DNA of 50,643 nt from Nostoc sp. WHI (GCF_015714725.1 NZ_WBKM01000234.1:1-50643); one strand, 5' to 3'. Shown: positions 16,460-25,716, counted from the first letter of the stretch. Notes: generated by a model not told the origin, from the sequence alone. Numbers and translations: made by a program.

Positions 16460-17779
16460 ATGAAATGTCCCCGGTGCGAATCTACTTTATATCGTAAAAA
16501 TGGTCGTCGGAATGACAAGCAGAATTACCTCTGCAAAAATTGTGGTAAACAATTCCTTGAGCCTGTATTCCCTCATTCTTTAGAAAGTAATTTGCTTGCT
16601 AACAGCAATGGACACAGTAAAGTATCTATACCTGAAGCTAGAGAACTTTTTTTAGTAAAAAACCTATTAGAAGAAAAAGTTACAGAGGAAAGTCTTAGCT
16701 CTTTTAGTTTTATATTAGCTGAAAAACTACTGCAAACTATATTATCGCCTGATTGGCTAGAATCTGATACGTTCAGCCAATTGATCCAAAAACTTCAACA
16801 AAAAACTGAAATTAAACATCAATTAGAAATAGGAATCTCAGTTCTACTTTTGGATGCAGAAAACTTAAAATTAGATATTAATTCTGAATTATTTTTAGCT
16901 AGTGTATGTGAATATCCTCTCCAAGTTAAAATTGCATTTGCTAACTGGAGAAATCCCAGTATTGGGAAGCAGGATATTGAATTATATAACCGTGGCTATC
17001 AACTTGTCCATGTGCCTGAGGGTAAGGATAGTGCTGATGCAAAAATGATCGCATTTGGCGCTTGTGTTTTACGCTCTTATCCAACAGTTAAAGAAATCTT
17101 GGTCTGTTCTAGCGATGGAATTTTAATTCACCTGTGTAACGAACTCCAAAACCAAGGATTGATTGTCTATTCAGTACGTAGACAAGGGCAAACTTTGCAT
17201 ATAGAAAACAGGAATACTGGCAAATTAACTCATTATTCCTTAACAATTGCAACAGAAGTTCCATCCCTTGAAAAAGTGGTTGAGCAAATTCAAGATTTAA
17301 TTAAAAGTGAACAGGAATCAATCAATGCTAGATTAAACAGCTTAGTGGCTATTGCGAGTTTATTTAAAGAAAGATGCAATATCAATACTAATCATAATCA
17401 AAAGCAACCACACATTGAAGAAATAACTCCTGTTCCAGAAGAGTCATTTATACAATCTATTAAAGAGCAAGAGCAAGAGCAAGAACAAGAACAAGAAGAT
17501 TTTGCTAAAATATCTGATGGAAAAACATTAGATATTTTCCTATCAAAAATTATTCAAGATATACAAATAAAATCTCCCCAAACTAAATTATCTGTGTCCA
17601 AGCTAGGTTCAGAGTTACAGAAAATAACTAGAGAATCTCCTAGTTCAATTGTCAAAAAATTAAAGTTAGGTTCTAGTTTTACTAAATATTTAGAATCATC
17701 TCCCACATTTACATTAAAGGCGAATGGCAAAGAATATGAAGTAGCAATGTCTGACGAGCAGCCGCTACTTTGCGAATAA
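16460..17779 (+). CDS. Zinc-ribbon / NYN (PIN-like) RNase / LOTUS-like protein
   Basis: 439 residues in three parts. Residues 1-32 form a zinc ribbon (C3-x2-C6, C25-x2-C28: CPRC...YLCKNCGKQF) of the kind found at the start of IS1-type transposase InsA. Residues about 120-265 are an NYN domain: D132 in VLLLDAENL, acidic cluster GKDSADAK (189-195), and D219 in CSSDG, matching the PIN-like metal-binding acidic residues. A linker with an EQ dipeptide repeat (336-346) leads to a C-terminal OST-HTH/LOTUS-like domain (about 355-431: LDIFLSKII, SKLGSELQKI, F-KYL, F-L). NYN-LOTUS proteins are expected RNA-binding ribonucleases. The added zinc ribbon may bind nucleic acid. Family calls are from motifs; the RNA target is unknown. 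Confidence 0.75.
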   Translation: MKCPRCESTLYRKNGRRNDKQNYLCKNCGKQFLEPVFPHSLESNLLANSNGHSKVSIPEARELFLVKNLLEEKVTEESLSSFSFILAEKLLQTILSPDWLESDTFSQLIQKLQQKTEIKHQLEIGISVLLLDAENLKLDINSELFLASVCEYPLQVKIAFANWRNPSIGKQDIELYNRGYQLVHVPEGKDSADAKMIAFGACVLRSYPTVKEILVCSSDGILIHLCNELQNQGLIVYSVRRQGQTLHIENRNTGKLTHYSLTIATEVPSLEKVVEQIQDLIKSEQESINARLNSLVAIASLFKERCNINTNHNQKQPHIEEITPVPEESFIQSIKEQEQEQEQEQEDFAKISDGKTLDIFLSKIIQDIQIKSPQTKLSVSKLGSELQKITRESPSSIVKKLKLGSSFTKYLESSPTFTLKANGKEYEVAMSDEQPLLCE

Positions 17780-17860
17780 ATACTTTCTGGATGTCTATGT
17801 AGAACCTGAGCCTGTAATTCTGTATTATGTAAAAAGATGTAAAGAAATGTAAATAATGCA

Positions 17861-18565
17861 ATGCAGGATAAAGTCGTTGTTGTTGTCGGTGCAACTGGTG
17901 GCATTGGTTCAGCCTTAATACACAAACTTGCGCCTACTGGAGTTCGCTTGGTACTGGCTGCGAGAGATACAGTTCGTTTAACAACACTGGCAACTGATTT
18001 ACCAGGGCAAGTTTTGACCGTTCCCACAGATATTACTGACCCCCAACAAGTAGATATTTTGATCAAAAAGACCATCGCTGAGTTTGGTCAAATCGATATT
18101 TTGGTGAATGCAGCTGGTGCTGGTATACTCAAGCCCTACAACAGCCTGGAACCAGCTGATTTAGACAAGATGCTAGATGTCAACTTAAAAGGCAGCTTTT
18201 ACACCACTCAGGCGGCTGCTGAAGAGATGCAAAAGCGCAAGTCTGGTCATATCTGTAATGTAGTAGGAATTCTGGGCAAGCATTCGATGCCGATGGCAGC
18301 AGCTTATTCTGCTTCTAAGTTTGGTGTTGTCGGTTTCAGTAAGTGCATGGCAGAGGAACTCAAGCGTTTTGGTATCAAGTTCACGCTATTCTACTTTGGT
18401 GGGGTAGATTCTCCTTTCTGGGATAACGTGAACCTCAAAGTAGACCGGAAAAAAATGCTTAGTCCTGAAACTGCTGCCAATGCTATTTTCTTTGCCCTTT
18501 CTGCCGAACCGCAAGCTGTGCCAATGGAAATTAATATTCAAGCTGATAGTCATCTATTCTTTTAA
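17861..18565 (+). CDS. SDR family oxidoreductase lacking the catalytic Ser
   Basis: 234 residues, classical SDR fold. NAD(P) site VVGATGGIGSAL (9-20), NAAG motif at VNAAGAG, and active-site YSASK. The catalytic Ser normally 13 residues before the Tyr is Gly here (CNVVGILGKH). The spacing from this Gly to the Tyr is exactly 13, so alignment is secure by eye. This suggests altered chemistry or a non-catalytic role. The rest (AAGAGILKPYNSL, FSKCMAEELKRFG) is typical. It starts at ATG 17861, 81 bases after the NYN gene and 106 bases before HPPD. The substrate cannot be read from sequence. Confidence 0.85.
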   Translation: MQDKVVVVVGATGGIGSALIHKLAPTGVRLVLAARDTVRLTTLATDLPGQVLTVPTDITDPQQVDILIKKTIAEFGQIDILVNAAGAGILKPYNSLEPADLDKMLDVNLKGSFYTTQAAAEEMQKRKSGHICNVVGILGKHSMPMAAAYSASKFGVVGFSKCMAEELKRFGIKFTLFYFGGVDSPFWDNVNLKVDRKKMLSPETAANAIFFALSAEPQAVPMEINIQADSHLFF

Positions 18566-18671
18566 AGTGCCAGTACGCCTACAAAATTCTTGCTTAGGAA
18601 AGACGTGAAAATCTAGCAAAAAAGGCAAAATTTACAGATATATAAACTGTTATGCTGATTTTTCAGTATTT

Positions 18672-19736
18672 ATGAAAATTGATCACGTTCATTTCTATGT
18701 AGAAGACGCTAAAGTATGGCGGGATTGGTTTGTACACCATCTTGGTTTTCAAGCAGTAACCGATCGCATCAATTCATTTCACACTTGTACAGAAGTGGTG
18801 AAAAGTGGTGCTGTCTGCTTTTTTCTGTCTTCACCACTGTTGCCTACAAGTCCAGTAGCCGAGTTTCTGCGTCAATATCCCCCTGGTGTGGTAGATGTTG
18901 CTTTTGCTGTCGAAGATGTAGAAGTCGCGATCGCACTTGCTCAAAGACATGGTGCCAAAGTATTACAGCCCATCCAGGAAGACAATACGGGTATTGCATC
19001 TCTCAAGTGGAGCAAAATTGCCGCTTGGGGCGGACTGACTCATACGTTGATAGAAAAGTCATTTGTAACTAATACAAATGACAACGGACAAATGACGACG
19101 GACAATACTTTTACCGCCATAGATCACATCGTGCTGAATGTAGCAGTTGGTGAATTAGAGCGTGCTGTCGCTTGGTATGGAAAGATCCTAGATTTTCAAC
19201 CCCAGCAGGCATTTAAAATTAAAACTGATCGCTCTGCATTACACAGCCAGGTGATGGTTTCGCGTAACGGTAGCGTCCAATTACCAATTAATGAACCAGC
19301 TTCTAGTAATTCCCAAATTCAAGAATTTTTAGATGTAAATCGGGGGCCAGGAATTCAACATATTGCCTTGCGGACGACTAATCTTATAAGTGCGATCGCT
19401 AAATTTCGTGCCAGTGGTTTATCCTTACTCTCAGTTCCCCAAAGCTACTACTCGCAATTAAAACAGCGTCCAGGACTCCCCCTATCCACTCTAGAACTTG
19501 AGGCGATCGCTCAACAAGAAATTCTAGTGGACTGGCAAGAATATACTCCCGTTGTGGCACGACAAACCGCACCCCTACTACTACAAATTTTCACCCAGCC
19601 CATTTTTGAACAGCCGACATTTTTCTTTGAATTTATTGAGCGCCGTTTTCAAGCTAAAGGTTTTGGCGAAGGTAACTTTCGCGCCTTATTTGAAGCCATT
19701 GAAAGCGAACAAATTAAACGCGGTACTTTGCAATAA
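18672..19736 (+). CDS. hppD: 4-hydroxyphenylpyruvate dioxygenase
   Basis: 354 residues with two vicinal-oxygen-chelate repeats. It converts 4-hydroxyphenylpyruvate to homogentisate, the head-group precursor for tocopherol in cyanobacteria. The Fe(II) ligands are visible in the C-terminal repeat: His in IDHIVLNV, His in IQHIALRT and Glu in FFFEFIERR. The C-terminal RFQAKGFGEGNFRALFEAIE is a strong HPPD signature. Between the two repeats is a linker (NTNDNGQMTTDN) encoded by tandem heptamer-like DNA (GACAACGGACAAATGACGAC), evidently an in-frame short-repeat insertion. The start is ATG 18672. Confidence 0.93.
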   Translation: MKIDHVHFYVEDAKVWRDWFVHHLGFQAVTDRINSFHTCTEVVKSGAVCFFLSSPLLPTSPVAEFLRQYPPGVVDVAFAVEDVEVAIALAQRHGAKVLQPIQEDNTGIASLKWSKIAAWGGLTHTLIEKSFVTNTNDNGQMTTDNTFTAIDHIVLNVAVGELERAVAWYGKILDFQPQQAFKIKTDRSALHSQVMVSRNGSVQLPINEPASSNSQIQEFLDVNRGPGIQHIALRTTNLISAIAKFRASGLSLLSVPQSYYSQLKQRPGLPLSTLELEAIAQQEILVDWQEYTPVVARQTAPLLLQIFTQPIFEQPTFFFEFIERRFQAKGFGEGNFRALFEAIESEQIKRGTLQ

Positions 19737-19795
19737 AGTGCTGATACTAAATCCAGCCAGTAGGTTGCGCTACAGCGAAACACCCAATGCACCGC

Positions 19796-20246
19796 TCACG
19801 ACACAGGCAAAAGTTGGATAATTTCTCCAGAATTTATATTAGGATATTCACGCCAAAGTAGATTGTACACCTGTAGTAAAGACTTTTTTTCAGGATCATC
19901 ATCAGAATAACTTAATGCTAATTCGTAGAAGTCAGTAAAAGCTGGTTGGATTTCACAGCCTAAAAATTTATTAACAAAACTATGCTTTCCAGTAATAACA
20001 AGAAAATCTAGCTTAGTACACATAATGACCCAATCAGGCTGTCCAGCATACAGTGCAAACCAAAAATGTCCACATTCATGATTAAACTCTGCAATAGTTT
20101 CAGCCGTTCCTGGAAATACAAATGCAGGGGGGAACGCTTTTAAAGGCTCAAATGCTATTGCTACAATTTCTTGATTCCCATGTTGCAGTACTGCTTGCAA
20201 GAGTTTAATTTCATCTTCTTCTCAGTTCGTTGGTAATAGGTGTCAT
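19796..20246 (-). CDS. Hypothetical protein with a frameshift near the start
   Basis: The 134-codon open part begins at a poor TTG (20200), but coding sequence continues upstream in frame (EEDEIKL) to a TGA. Shifting by one base at the GAGAAGAAG run joins it to ATG ACA CCT ATT ACC AAC GAA CTG (ATG at 20246), giving a protein of about 149 residues. So the gene appears frameshifted by one base, through mutation, sequencing error or, less likely, programmed slippage. The body (AEFNHECGHFWFALYAGQPD, FLVITGKHSFVNKFLG) is well structured but I do not recognise the family. HECGH recalls a metal site without proof. It is convergent with hppD. Confidence 0.6.
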
Positions 20247-20342
20247 TTCACAACTCAAATAGGATTGCTATAGTGAAGTTTGTCTGTCGAAAAATAGTAA
20301 TATATCTGAGATAATTTTAATAAAAATTAACACTTTCCGCCG

Positions 20343-21035
20343 ATGCTAAGACTTATTACTGACTTCGACGGCCCAATTATTGATGTTTCCGAACGGTACT
20401 ACCGTGTTTATCAATTCTGCTTGGAGAAAACCCGTCGCCCAAACCAAGTTGTGCAAGAACTTCCGAAAGCGGAATTTTGGCAGTTAAAGCGATCGCGCGT
20501 TCCCGAAAAACAAATCGCCTTAAATTCTGGGTTAGACGAAGCCCAAGCGCAAGAATTTGTCCAGTTGCGGCGGCAAACAGCCCATACAGAACCTTATTTC
20601 AACTATGACACTCTCCTGCCCGGTGCTGTAGATGCACTGTTAAAAATTCAACAAGCTGGAATTGATTTGGCAGTTATGACGATGCGCCGAGTTCGGGAAC
20701 TAGATTATGCCTTCAAAAAATATGATTTAGGGAAATTTTTCCCAGAAAATCGTTGTTATTGCCTGACTAACGACTACGTTAAAACTCGTGATATTGAAGA
20801 CAAGCCTTTGTTGATGGCTAGGGCATTAAAAGAACTGCCCCCAGCTTCTGATACCTGGATGGTGGGAGACACGGAAGCCGACATCACCGCCGCCAAAAAT
20901 TACGGTATTAAGGTGATGGCTGTAGAATCTGGTATCCGCGATCGCACCCAATTGGAACTTTACCACCCCGACTTAATCGTTAAGGATTTCAGCGCTGCTG
21001 TAGATTTAGTCCTACAGCCTAAACCCTTTGTCTAG
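20343..21035 (+). CDS. HAD-superfamily phosphatase
   Basis: 230 residues with all four HAD motifs. Motif I is ITDFDGPIID (nucleophile Asp in DFD; the acid/base Asp of the usual DxD is the second), motif II the Thr of AVMTMRR, motif III the Lys in EDKPLLM, and motif IV GDTEADI. A helical cap domain lies between motifs I and II (about 20-90). It is expected to dephosphorylate a small phosphometabolite; phosphoglycolate-phosphatase-like members share this layout, but the substrate is not determinable. Stand-alone gene. Confidence 0.88.
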   Translation: MLRLITDFDGPIIDVSERYYRVYQFCLEKTRRPNQVVQELPKAEFWQLKRSRVPEKQIALNSGLDEAQAQEFVQLRRQTAHTEPYFNYDTLLPGAVDALLKIQQAGIDLAVMTMRRVRELDYAFKKYDLGKFFPENRCYCLTNDYVKTRDIEDKPLLMARALKELPPASDTWMVGDTEADITAAKNYGIKVMAVESGIRDRTQLELYHPDLIVKDFSAAVDLVLQPKPFV

Positions 21036-21188
21036 ACAGTCCCCACAGTTGCAACAGGTTAAATTAATAGGCGATCGCTTGTTATATTTTGATAACTAAA
21101 ACTGTGCTATTTTACCGCCTGTTGCATCTAAACGAAGAACATACATTAATCACATCTTTTTTACAGAGGCTTCCTTACGGGTATTAAT

Positions 21189-21815
21189 TTAGCGCAGAAA
21201 GCTACTAACCAACCACAACAATATAAACGTCAGCACCGTAGAGAACTGATTCGATGTCAGATTAATGAATGGTATTTGTGATAGCAACAAGCTAGCAACA
21301 AGTCCCCCTACGATTAAACCAATTATTAAACCGACCAGGGTGAACAAAACTGCTCGGCCAAATTTGCCTTCTTTGCGATTGAGAAAGTAAATACTGGCAC
21401 TTACCCCAACCATCAATGCTAACTGCAAAACCTGATCGCCTCCCTGTGGGTAAAACACACTAATAGTACTCAAACCCAGATACCAAGCTCCTGGTAAGAG
21501 TATATCCGCAGGCGATGGTTGATCCAGCGTCCTTTGCAGCCATGCAGGTGACTGCTCGCGAGGGGTTGGACTTTCTTTAGGAAGGGATTGCACTCGCAAC
21601 TCTGGAAACCGGATGCGTTCAGGTACTTTGATTTTACCTTCCTGGCGCATCCGTAAGCGATCCATTAAAATCGCATCGTAGGCTGCTTCAATTACTTCTA
21701 AATGCTTGGCATCGCCACTATGTTGCTCGAATAGGCGATTACGAGCATCCTGAATTTCATCGAAGCTAGCCTCTTCTGATACCCCAAGTTTTTTGTAGGG
21801 ATTTTGATCGCTCAT
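21189..21815 (-). CDS. CPP1-like family (DUF3353) protein
   Basis: 208 residues. The N-terminal J-domain-like region (NPYKKLGVSEEASFDEIQDA, about 5-70) lacks the HPD tripeptide needed to stimulate Hsp70. A linker follows, and then three or four membrane helices (about 110-205). This matches cyanobacterial and plant CPP1-like proteins. In plants CPP1 stabilises protochlorophyllide oxidoreductase at plastid membranes; the cyanobacterial role is less certain. Monocistronic, with ATG at 21815. Confidence 0.85.
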   Translation of the reverse strand: MSDQNPYKKLGVSEEASFDEIQDARNRLFEQHSGDAKHLEVIEAAYDAILMDRLRMRQEGKIKVPERIRFPELRVQSLPKESPTPREQSPAWLQRTLDQPSPADILLPGAWYLGLSTISVFYPQGGDQVLQLALMVGVSASIYFLNRKEGKFGRAVLFTLVGLIIGLIVGGLVASLLLSQIPFINLTSNQFSTVLTFILLWLVSSFLR

Positions 21816-22437
21816 AGGAGTTTGTTACTTCAGCCTCAGTCAGCGGCAGTACTTATGTCTAATAAAAAACAGTTTTAGGTTTTTCTTTGATCGAAACTAA
21901 AGTCTCGACCTATTTTTATATCCTATCAGGATACTAGCACGGCTTAGCTTAATCGACTTTGTAATTTCAACTATACTCACTTTAACATATCGCCACAACT
22001 CAGTGTATACCCTCATGTCGTTGCCCAGTTCTGGCTCTAATCTAGAATTGGAACCGAGAGTACTTAAACACATAGTATAGTTTTTATGAAAAAATTAACT
22101 CTACTGTTTCAGATTTGGCAACTTACTGTACCTTAACAGAGTTTTTTTAACTATACTGAATAATCGCTTGTGGTGCATATCCGCATATCGATTTAAAATT
22201 GAAACGTTTTTAGTTACCACTTAACTGGGATCAAGAAGGTGTCTCGATGTCAAGAACTCTTGCAACTGTGGCTAACACGAGTTTAGCGTTCTCATCGTCC
22301 ACAATCCTGATTACAGTATTTATTTTTGAATGATCAGGATTCTCATGCCGTAGCCATGTAGATTCTTAGTTAGTTCCAAAGTGATAACTGCGTTTTACCA
22401 ACCCTCTTATTAATCTTACGAATTTTTGTGTAAAGTA
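21816..22437. other. Long spacer upstream of a response regulator
   Basis: About 620 bases, AT-rich, with no gene recognised. It must hold divergent promoters for the CPP1-like gene and the regulator. No clear operator repeats were seen. Confidence 0.4.
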
Positions 22438-23163
22438 ATGGTCATGGCTCCTGCCAAGATTCTTGTAGTTGACGACGACCCTGCGGTTCGGAATTTAATC
22501 CAACGCTTTTTAATGAAGCAGAACTATCAGGTAGAGGCTGCCGAAGACGGAAAGACAGCCTTAACTCTATTTGAGCAATTTAACCCTGATTTGGTAATTC
22601 TAGATGTGAATTTACCAGATGTAATTGGGTTTAACCTCTGCCAAGAGATGCAAAGTCGTAATGGTGTTTTTGTTTTGATGTTGACTAGCCGTACTGACGA
22701 AGCTGACAAAATTCGCGGCTTTTCTAAAGGTGCTGATGACTATCTCACCAAGCCTTTTGGGCTGGGAGAGCTAGAAGTCAGAGTGGGAGCGATTTTGAGG
22801 CGTCAGCGAGTGATAACTACCGCCGAGCAGAAACGCTTGGTATTTGAAAAACTTATGATTGATCCAGTGCGACGGGAGGTAGCACTGAATAACCAACCTG
22901 TACTGTTAACTGCGCTGGAATTTGACTTGTTGCATTTTTTGGCCAGTCATCCAGGTCGAGTTTGGCGGCGTGCGGAGCTAATCCAAGAGGTATGGGATTA
23001 TGAATATGTCGGCGACCAACGGGTTGTAGATGTACATATTGGTCAAATTCGTAAAAAGATTGAAATTGATGTTACTCAGCCAGCATTAATTCAAACTGTA
23101 CGTGGCGTAGGGTACAAGTTTGAATCTGCTGCTCACCCCCACCACTTGGAAGTCAATTCCTGA
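22438..23163 (+). CDS. OmpR/PhoB-type response regulator
   Basis: About 241 residues. Receiver domain: acidic pocket VDDDP, phospho-acceptor Asp in LVILDVNLPD, Thr in LMLTSR, Lys in YLTKPFG. Winged-helix DNA-binding domain (about 145-235) with ALEFDLLHFLASHPGRVWRR and the recognition region VDVHIGQIRKKI and VRGVGYKF. No sensor kinase is adjacent, so its signal is unknown. The start is ambiguous: ATG 22438, ATG 22444, or GTG 22426; the family body begins at APAKILVVDDD. It is not obviously RpaA, RpaB or NblR. Confidence 0.9.
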   Translation: MVMAPAKILVVDDDPAVRNLIQRFLMKQNYQVEAAEDGKTALTLFEQFNPDLVILDVNLPDVIGFNLCQEMQSRNGVFVLMLTSRTDEADKIRGFSKGADDYLTKPFGLGELEVRVGAILRRQRVITTAEQKRLVFEKLMIDPVRREVALNNQPVLLTALEFDLLHFLASHPGRVWRRAELIQEVWDYEYVGDQRVVDVHIGQIRKKIEIDVTQPALIQTVRGVGYKFESAAHPHHLEVNS

Positions 23164-23678
23164 GTTTATGGTCTAGAGTTTTTTAACTCTTGACTGTTGA
23201 CTCTTGTGGGAGCAATTGGTGAATTTCTTCGACTTTAGGGACTTCCAAGGAATAAATTACTCAACAAAATCAAGAGTCTATACTAAGGAACTCCAAAAAA
23301 TAAATTATCCAATTTGTGCACTGAACGCGACTTCTTCCCCCTTCTCCCTCTGCTATGGGATGTTTTTTATTTGGAAGTCCCTAACTGTGCATCGCTAAAA
23401 TGTTTGCAGCCAGATAATAACCGCTAGATAACAAGTAACTAACGGTCAGCTAATATACTCAGGTTTTGTTTCAATTCTAAATCTGGCGCTATTACCAAAT
23501 AGTTTTGGCAACATGAGAAACTATTGGAACCTTCTTAAGATCAGAATCTACTGATCTTTTTTGTTGTAATATTGCTCCCATATGGCCGATTACTTCGGGT
23601 CAAAATCCTCTTGATAGGACACGATTTGCCGTGTCCATATTAGGGCATGAGCCAGTATAAGACCCTTCAGACTAGTAC
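23164..23678. other. Spacer with orphan terminator-like hairpin
   Basis: About 515 bases without a supported gene. AAGATCAG (23537-23544) / CTGATCTT (23551-23558) forms an 8-bp stem with a 6-base loop running into a T-tract (23557-23562), a plus-strand terminator. It lies 375 bases after the regulator gene, so it ends either a long 3' UTR or an unannotated small RNA. Confidence 0.5.
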
Positions 23679-23933
23679 CTATGGGGTGTCTAGTAGATTA
23701 GCCGTTGCTGGTGAATCAATGCAGGGTATTTCTACTGAGGAGTGGTAAAACAAAGTTTCTAGATAAACTCGGGCCGCACGGCGATCGCTATCTCCATTTT
23801 GGAGTAAAAACAATGATAGCGCCGCCCTCAATACTCTGTTTTCATCCCAATCGGGATGGGTTTCTAAATAGTTTTTTAAGGATTCGTGGAGTGTTTCAGG
23901 AATTTCAGTAAAGATGCTAACCGTTGCTTTCAT
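23679..23933 (-). CDS. DUF2811 family protein
   Basis: An 84-residue cyanobacterial family protein. MKATVSIFTEIPETLHESLK followed by YLETHPDWDENRVLRAALSLFLLQNG is the conserved core, resembling a ribbon-helix-helix fold (beta strand TVSIF, then helices), so DNA binding is plausible but unproven. After this is a variable tail. The start is firm: AGGAGGA (plus-strand 23941-23947) lies 7 bases before the ATG at 23933, one of the best ribosome binding sites in the window. No partner gene is adjacent. Confidence 0.85.
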   Translation of the reverse strand: MKATVSIFTEIPETLHESLKNYLETHPDWDENRVLRAALSLFLLQNGDSDRRAARVYLETLFYHSSVEIPCIDSPATANLLDTP

Positions 23934-24407
23934 GAGATTTTCCTCCTATGAGGATAATCAAGAGGGACAAGTTGCTTGTAATGAAGCGGCAATCAAGCTA
24001 CTTCACACGCTCTTTCGCCAGTTCGACAATCGCCGTCCACATCTGATGGTAATATATATTACACATTTGATACCAACGGTTGAACCGACTATTAGAGCAA
24101 GCCGAATCATTGTGCGCCAACAGGGGGTAGGTTTGTCAATGCTGCGAAATGTTAAAAACGATTGTATAAAAAATAAATACGAACGCAATAATCAGCCTTT
24201 AAGCCGATTTTTCGTTACTTTACTTCATAAAAACTCAGTACTTAAAGTTCCTTGCCACTGTTAATTAACAATCCCCAGTCAGACGGCAAGAAGCTTATTA
24301 GCTCGTAAAACACCTGGGGAAAACTGCTAAAATCCCTGTGGAAACCCTGTGGAATGAGTGAGGAAAATTGCAGCCAATGATAAGAATTACAAAAATGTCA
24401 CGAAACT
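23934..24407. other. Spacer with possible NtcA site
   Basis: GTAATATATATTAC at 24049-24062 fits the NtcA consensus GTA-N8-TAC exactly, but no well-placed TAN3T -10 box was found on either strand. No gene otherwise. Confidence 0.3.
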
Positions 24408-25679
24408 ATGACATTTAAGCTGATGAAATTAGCTTCTCAATCTGAGTTATCATCGTGGCTACCTTCGATACATCCCCAGGTCTGGATTTTCGCAATTGGT
24501 AGATTTCTCTCGGAAGTTGGCACCGGCTTTACCTTGTTTTACGCCCCGATCTTTTTTGTTAATCAAGTTGGTCTATCTGCAACTAGTGTCGGGGTAGCCT
24601 TGGGTAGTGGCTCGATTTCCGGCATTGTCGGGCGGATTGTGGGTGGTTCTTTGGCTGATTCTGGAGAATGGGGACGACGCCGCACTTTGTTGCTAGCGAC
24701 GGCGATTTCAGCAATTGGTTCTTTAGTTTTAGCTGCAACCAATAATTTTACTATTTTGGTAATTGGTAGCTTGATTAGCGGGTTAGGGATAGGTTTCTAT
24801 TGGCCTGCGGCTGAAGCTGTTATTGCTGATGCTACCCAGATTGACAATCGCCGCGAAACTTTTGCGATTGCCCGATTAGCAGATAATCTTGGGTTAGCTA
24901 TGGGAATTGTGCTAGCAGGGTTTTTGATTGCGATAATTGGCAGTTATCGCTGGCTATTTGTGATCGATGCCATCTCTTTTGTGGTATTTTTTGGGGTTGT
25001 CTATGTGGGGATTAGTGAAACCGAACAACAGCAGATAAAGGAATTGGAGAAGACACAATATATTGCTTCTTGGATGCCAGTATTAAGCGATCGCCGTTTC
25101 TTGGTCTACATAGCAGTTAATATATTCTTCACAATCTATATTTCTCAAATACACAGCACTCTGCCGCTTTACTTTAAAAACTTTGTCATAGAAAGTACTG
25201 CGAAAGGATCTGCCCAAACTATTATTAGCGTTCTGTTTGCTTGGCATCTGATGCTAGCCATTATCTGTCAATTACCTGTTACCAGCGCCTTAAAACGTTG
25301 TTCTCACACACTCGCACTCACTGTTTCCGCCATTCTCTGGGCAATTGGTTTTAGCCTCATTTGGGTTAGTGGCACTGCCTCGTCTCATCATCTGGTTTGG
25401 GTAGCATTGGCATTGGGAGTATTTGCTGTGGCGATTGTTTCTTACACCCCATCTGCTGCCGCTTTAGTCACTGAGTTAGCCCCGGAAAATCAACGCGGCG
25501 TTTATTTCTCCATCAACGCTGTATGCTGGGCTGTTGGTTCTTTTATTGGTCATCCCTTAGGTGGATGGGCATTAGATCAACCGCGCATCATTACTGATAG
25601 TTTGTGGCTAGGCTTTTCTTTGAGTGTGGTGTTTGTCGTGGCAATTTTACAGTACCTCAATCGAATTTTGGCTGAGTGA
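24408..25679 (+). CDS. Major facilitator superfamily transporter
   Basis: 423 residues with 12 predicted membrane helices in two six-helix halves split by a hydrophilic loop (about 205-220). Between helices 2 and 3 lies GRIVGGSLADSGEWGRRRTL, the MFS motif A (GxLaDrxGrrr). Helix 4-5 contains GLGIGFYWPAAEAVIAD. Drug or metabolite export is the usual role for this type; the substrate is unknown. Start at ATG 24408, with a second ATG at 24423 possible. The stop is 37 bases from the convergent hisIE stop. Confidence 0.9.
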   Translation: MTFKLMKLASQSELSSWLPSIHPQVWIFAIGRFLSEVGTGFTLFYAPIFFVNQVGLSATSVGVALGSGSISGIVGRIVGGSLADSGEWGRRRTLLLATAISAIGSLVLAATNNFTILVIGSLISGLGIGFYWPAAEAVIADATQIDNRRETFAIARLADNLGLAMGIVLAGFLIAIIGSYRWLFVIDAISFVVFFGVVYVGISETEQQQIKELEKTQYIASWMPVLSDRRFLVYIAVNIFFTIYISQIHSTLPLYFKNFVIESTAKGSAQTIISVLFAWHLMLAIICQLPVTSALKRCSHTLALTVSAILWAIGFSLIWVSGTASSHHLVWVALALGVFAVAIVSYTPSAAALVTELAPENQRGVYFSINAVCWAVGSFIGHPLGGWALDQPRIITDSLWLGFSLSVVFVVAILQYLNRILAE

Positions 25680-25716
25680 GATAATCCCCACGGTAAGATA
25701 ACTTGTTTTTTTTGCT

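Noticed and set aside
17554..18075. 173-codon minus-strand frame across the NYN/SDR junction
   Set aside because: It lies antisense to two well-supported genes and shows no motif.
23914..24264. 116-codon plus-strand frame beside DUF2811
   Set aside because: It begins inside DUF2811 on the opposite strand, has mixed composition and no recognisable motif.
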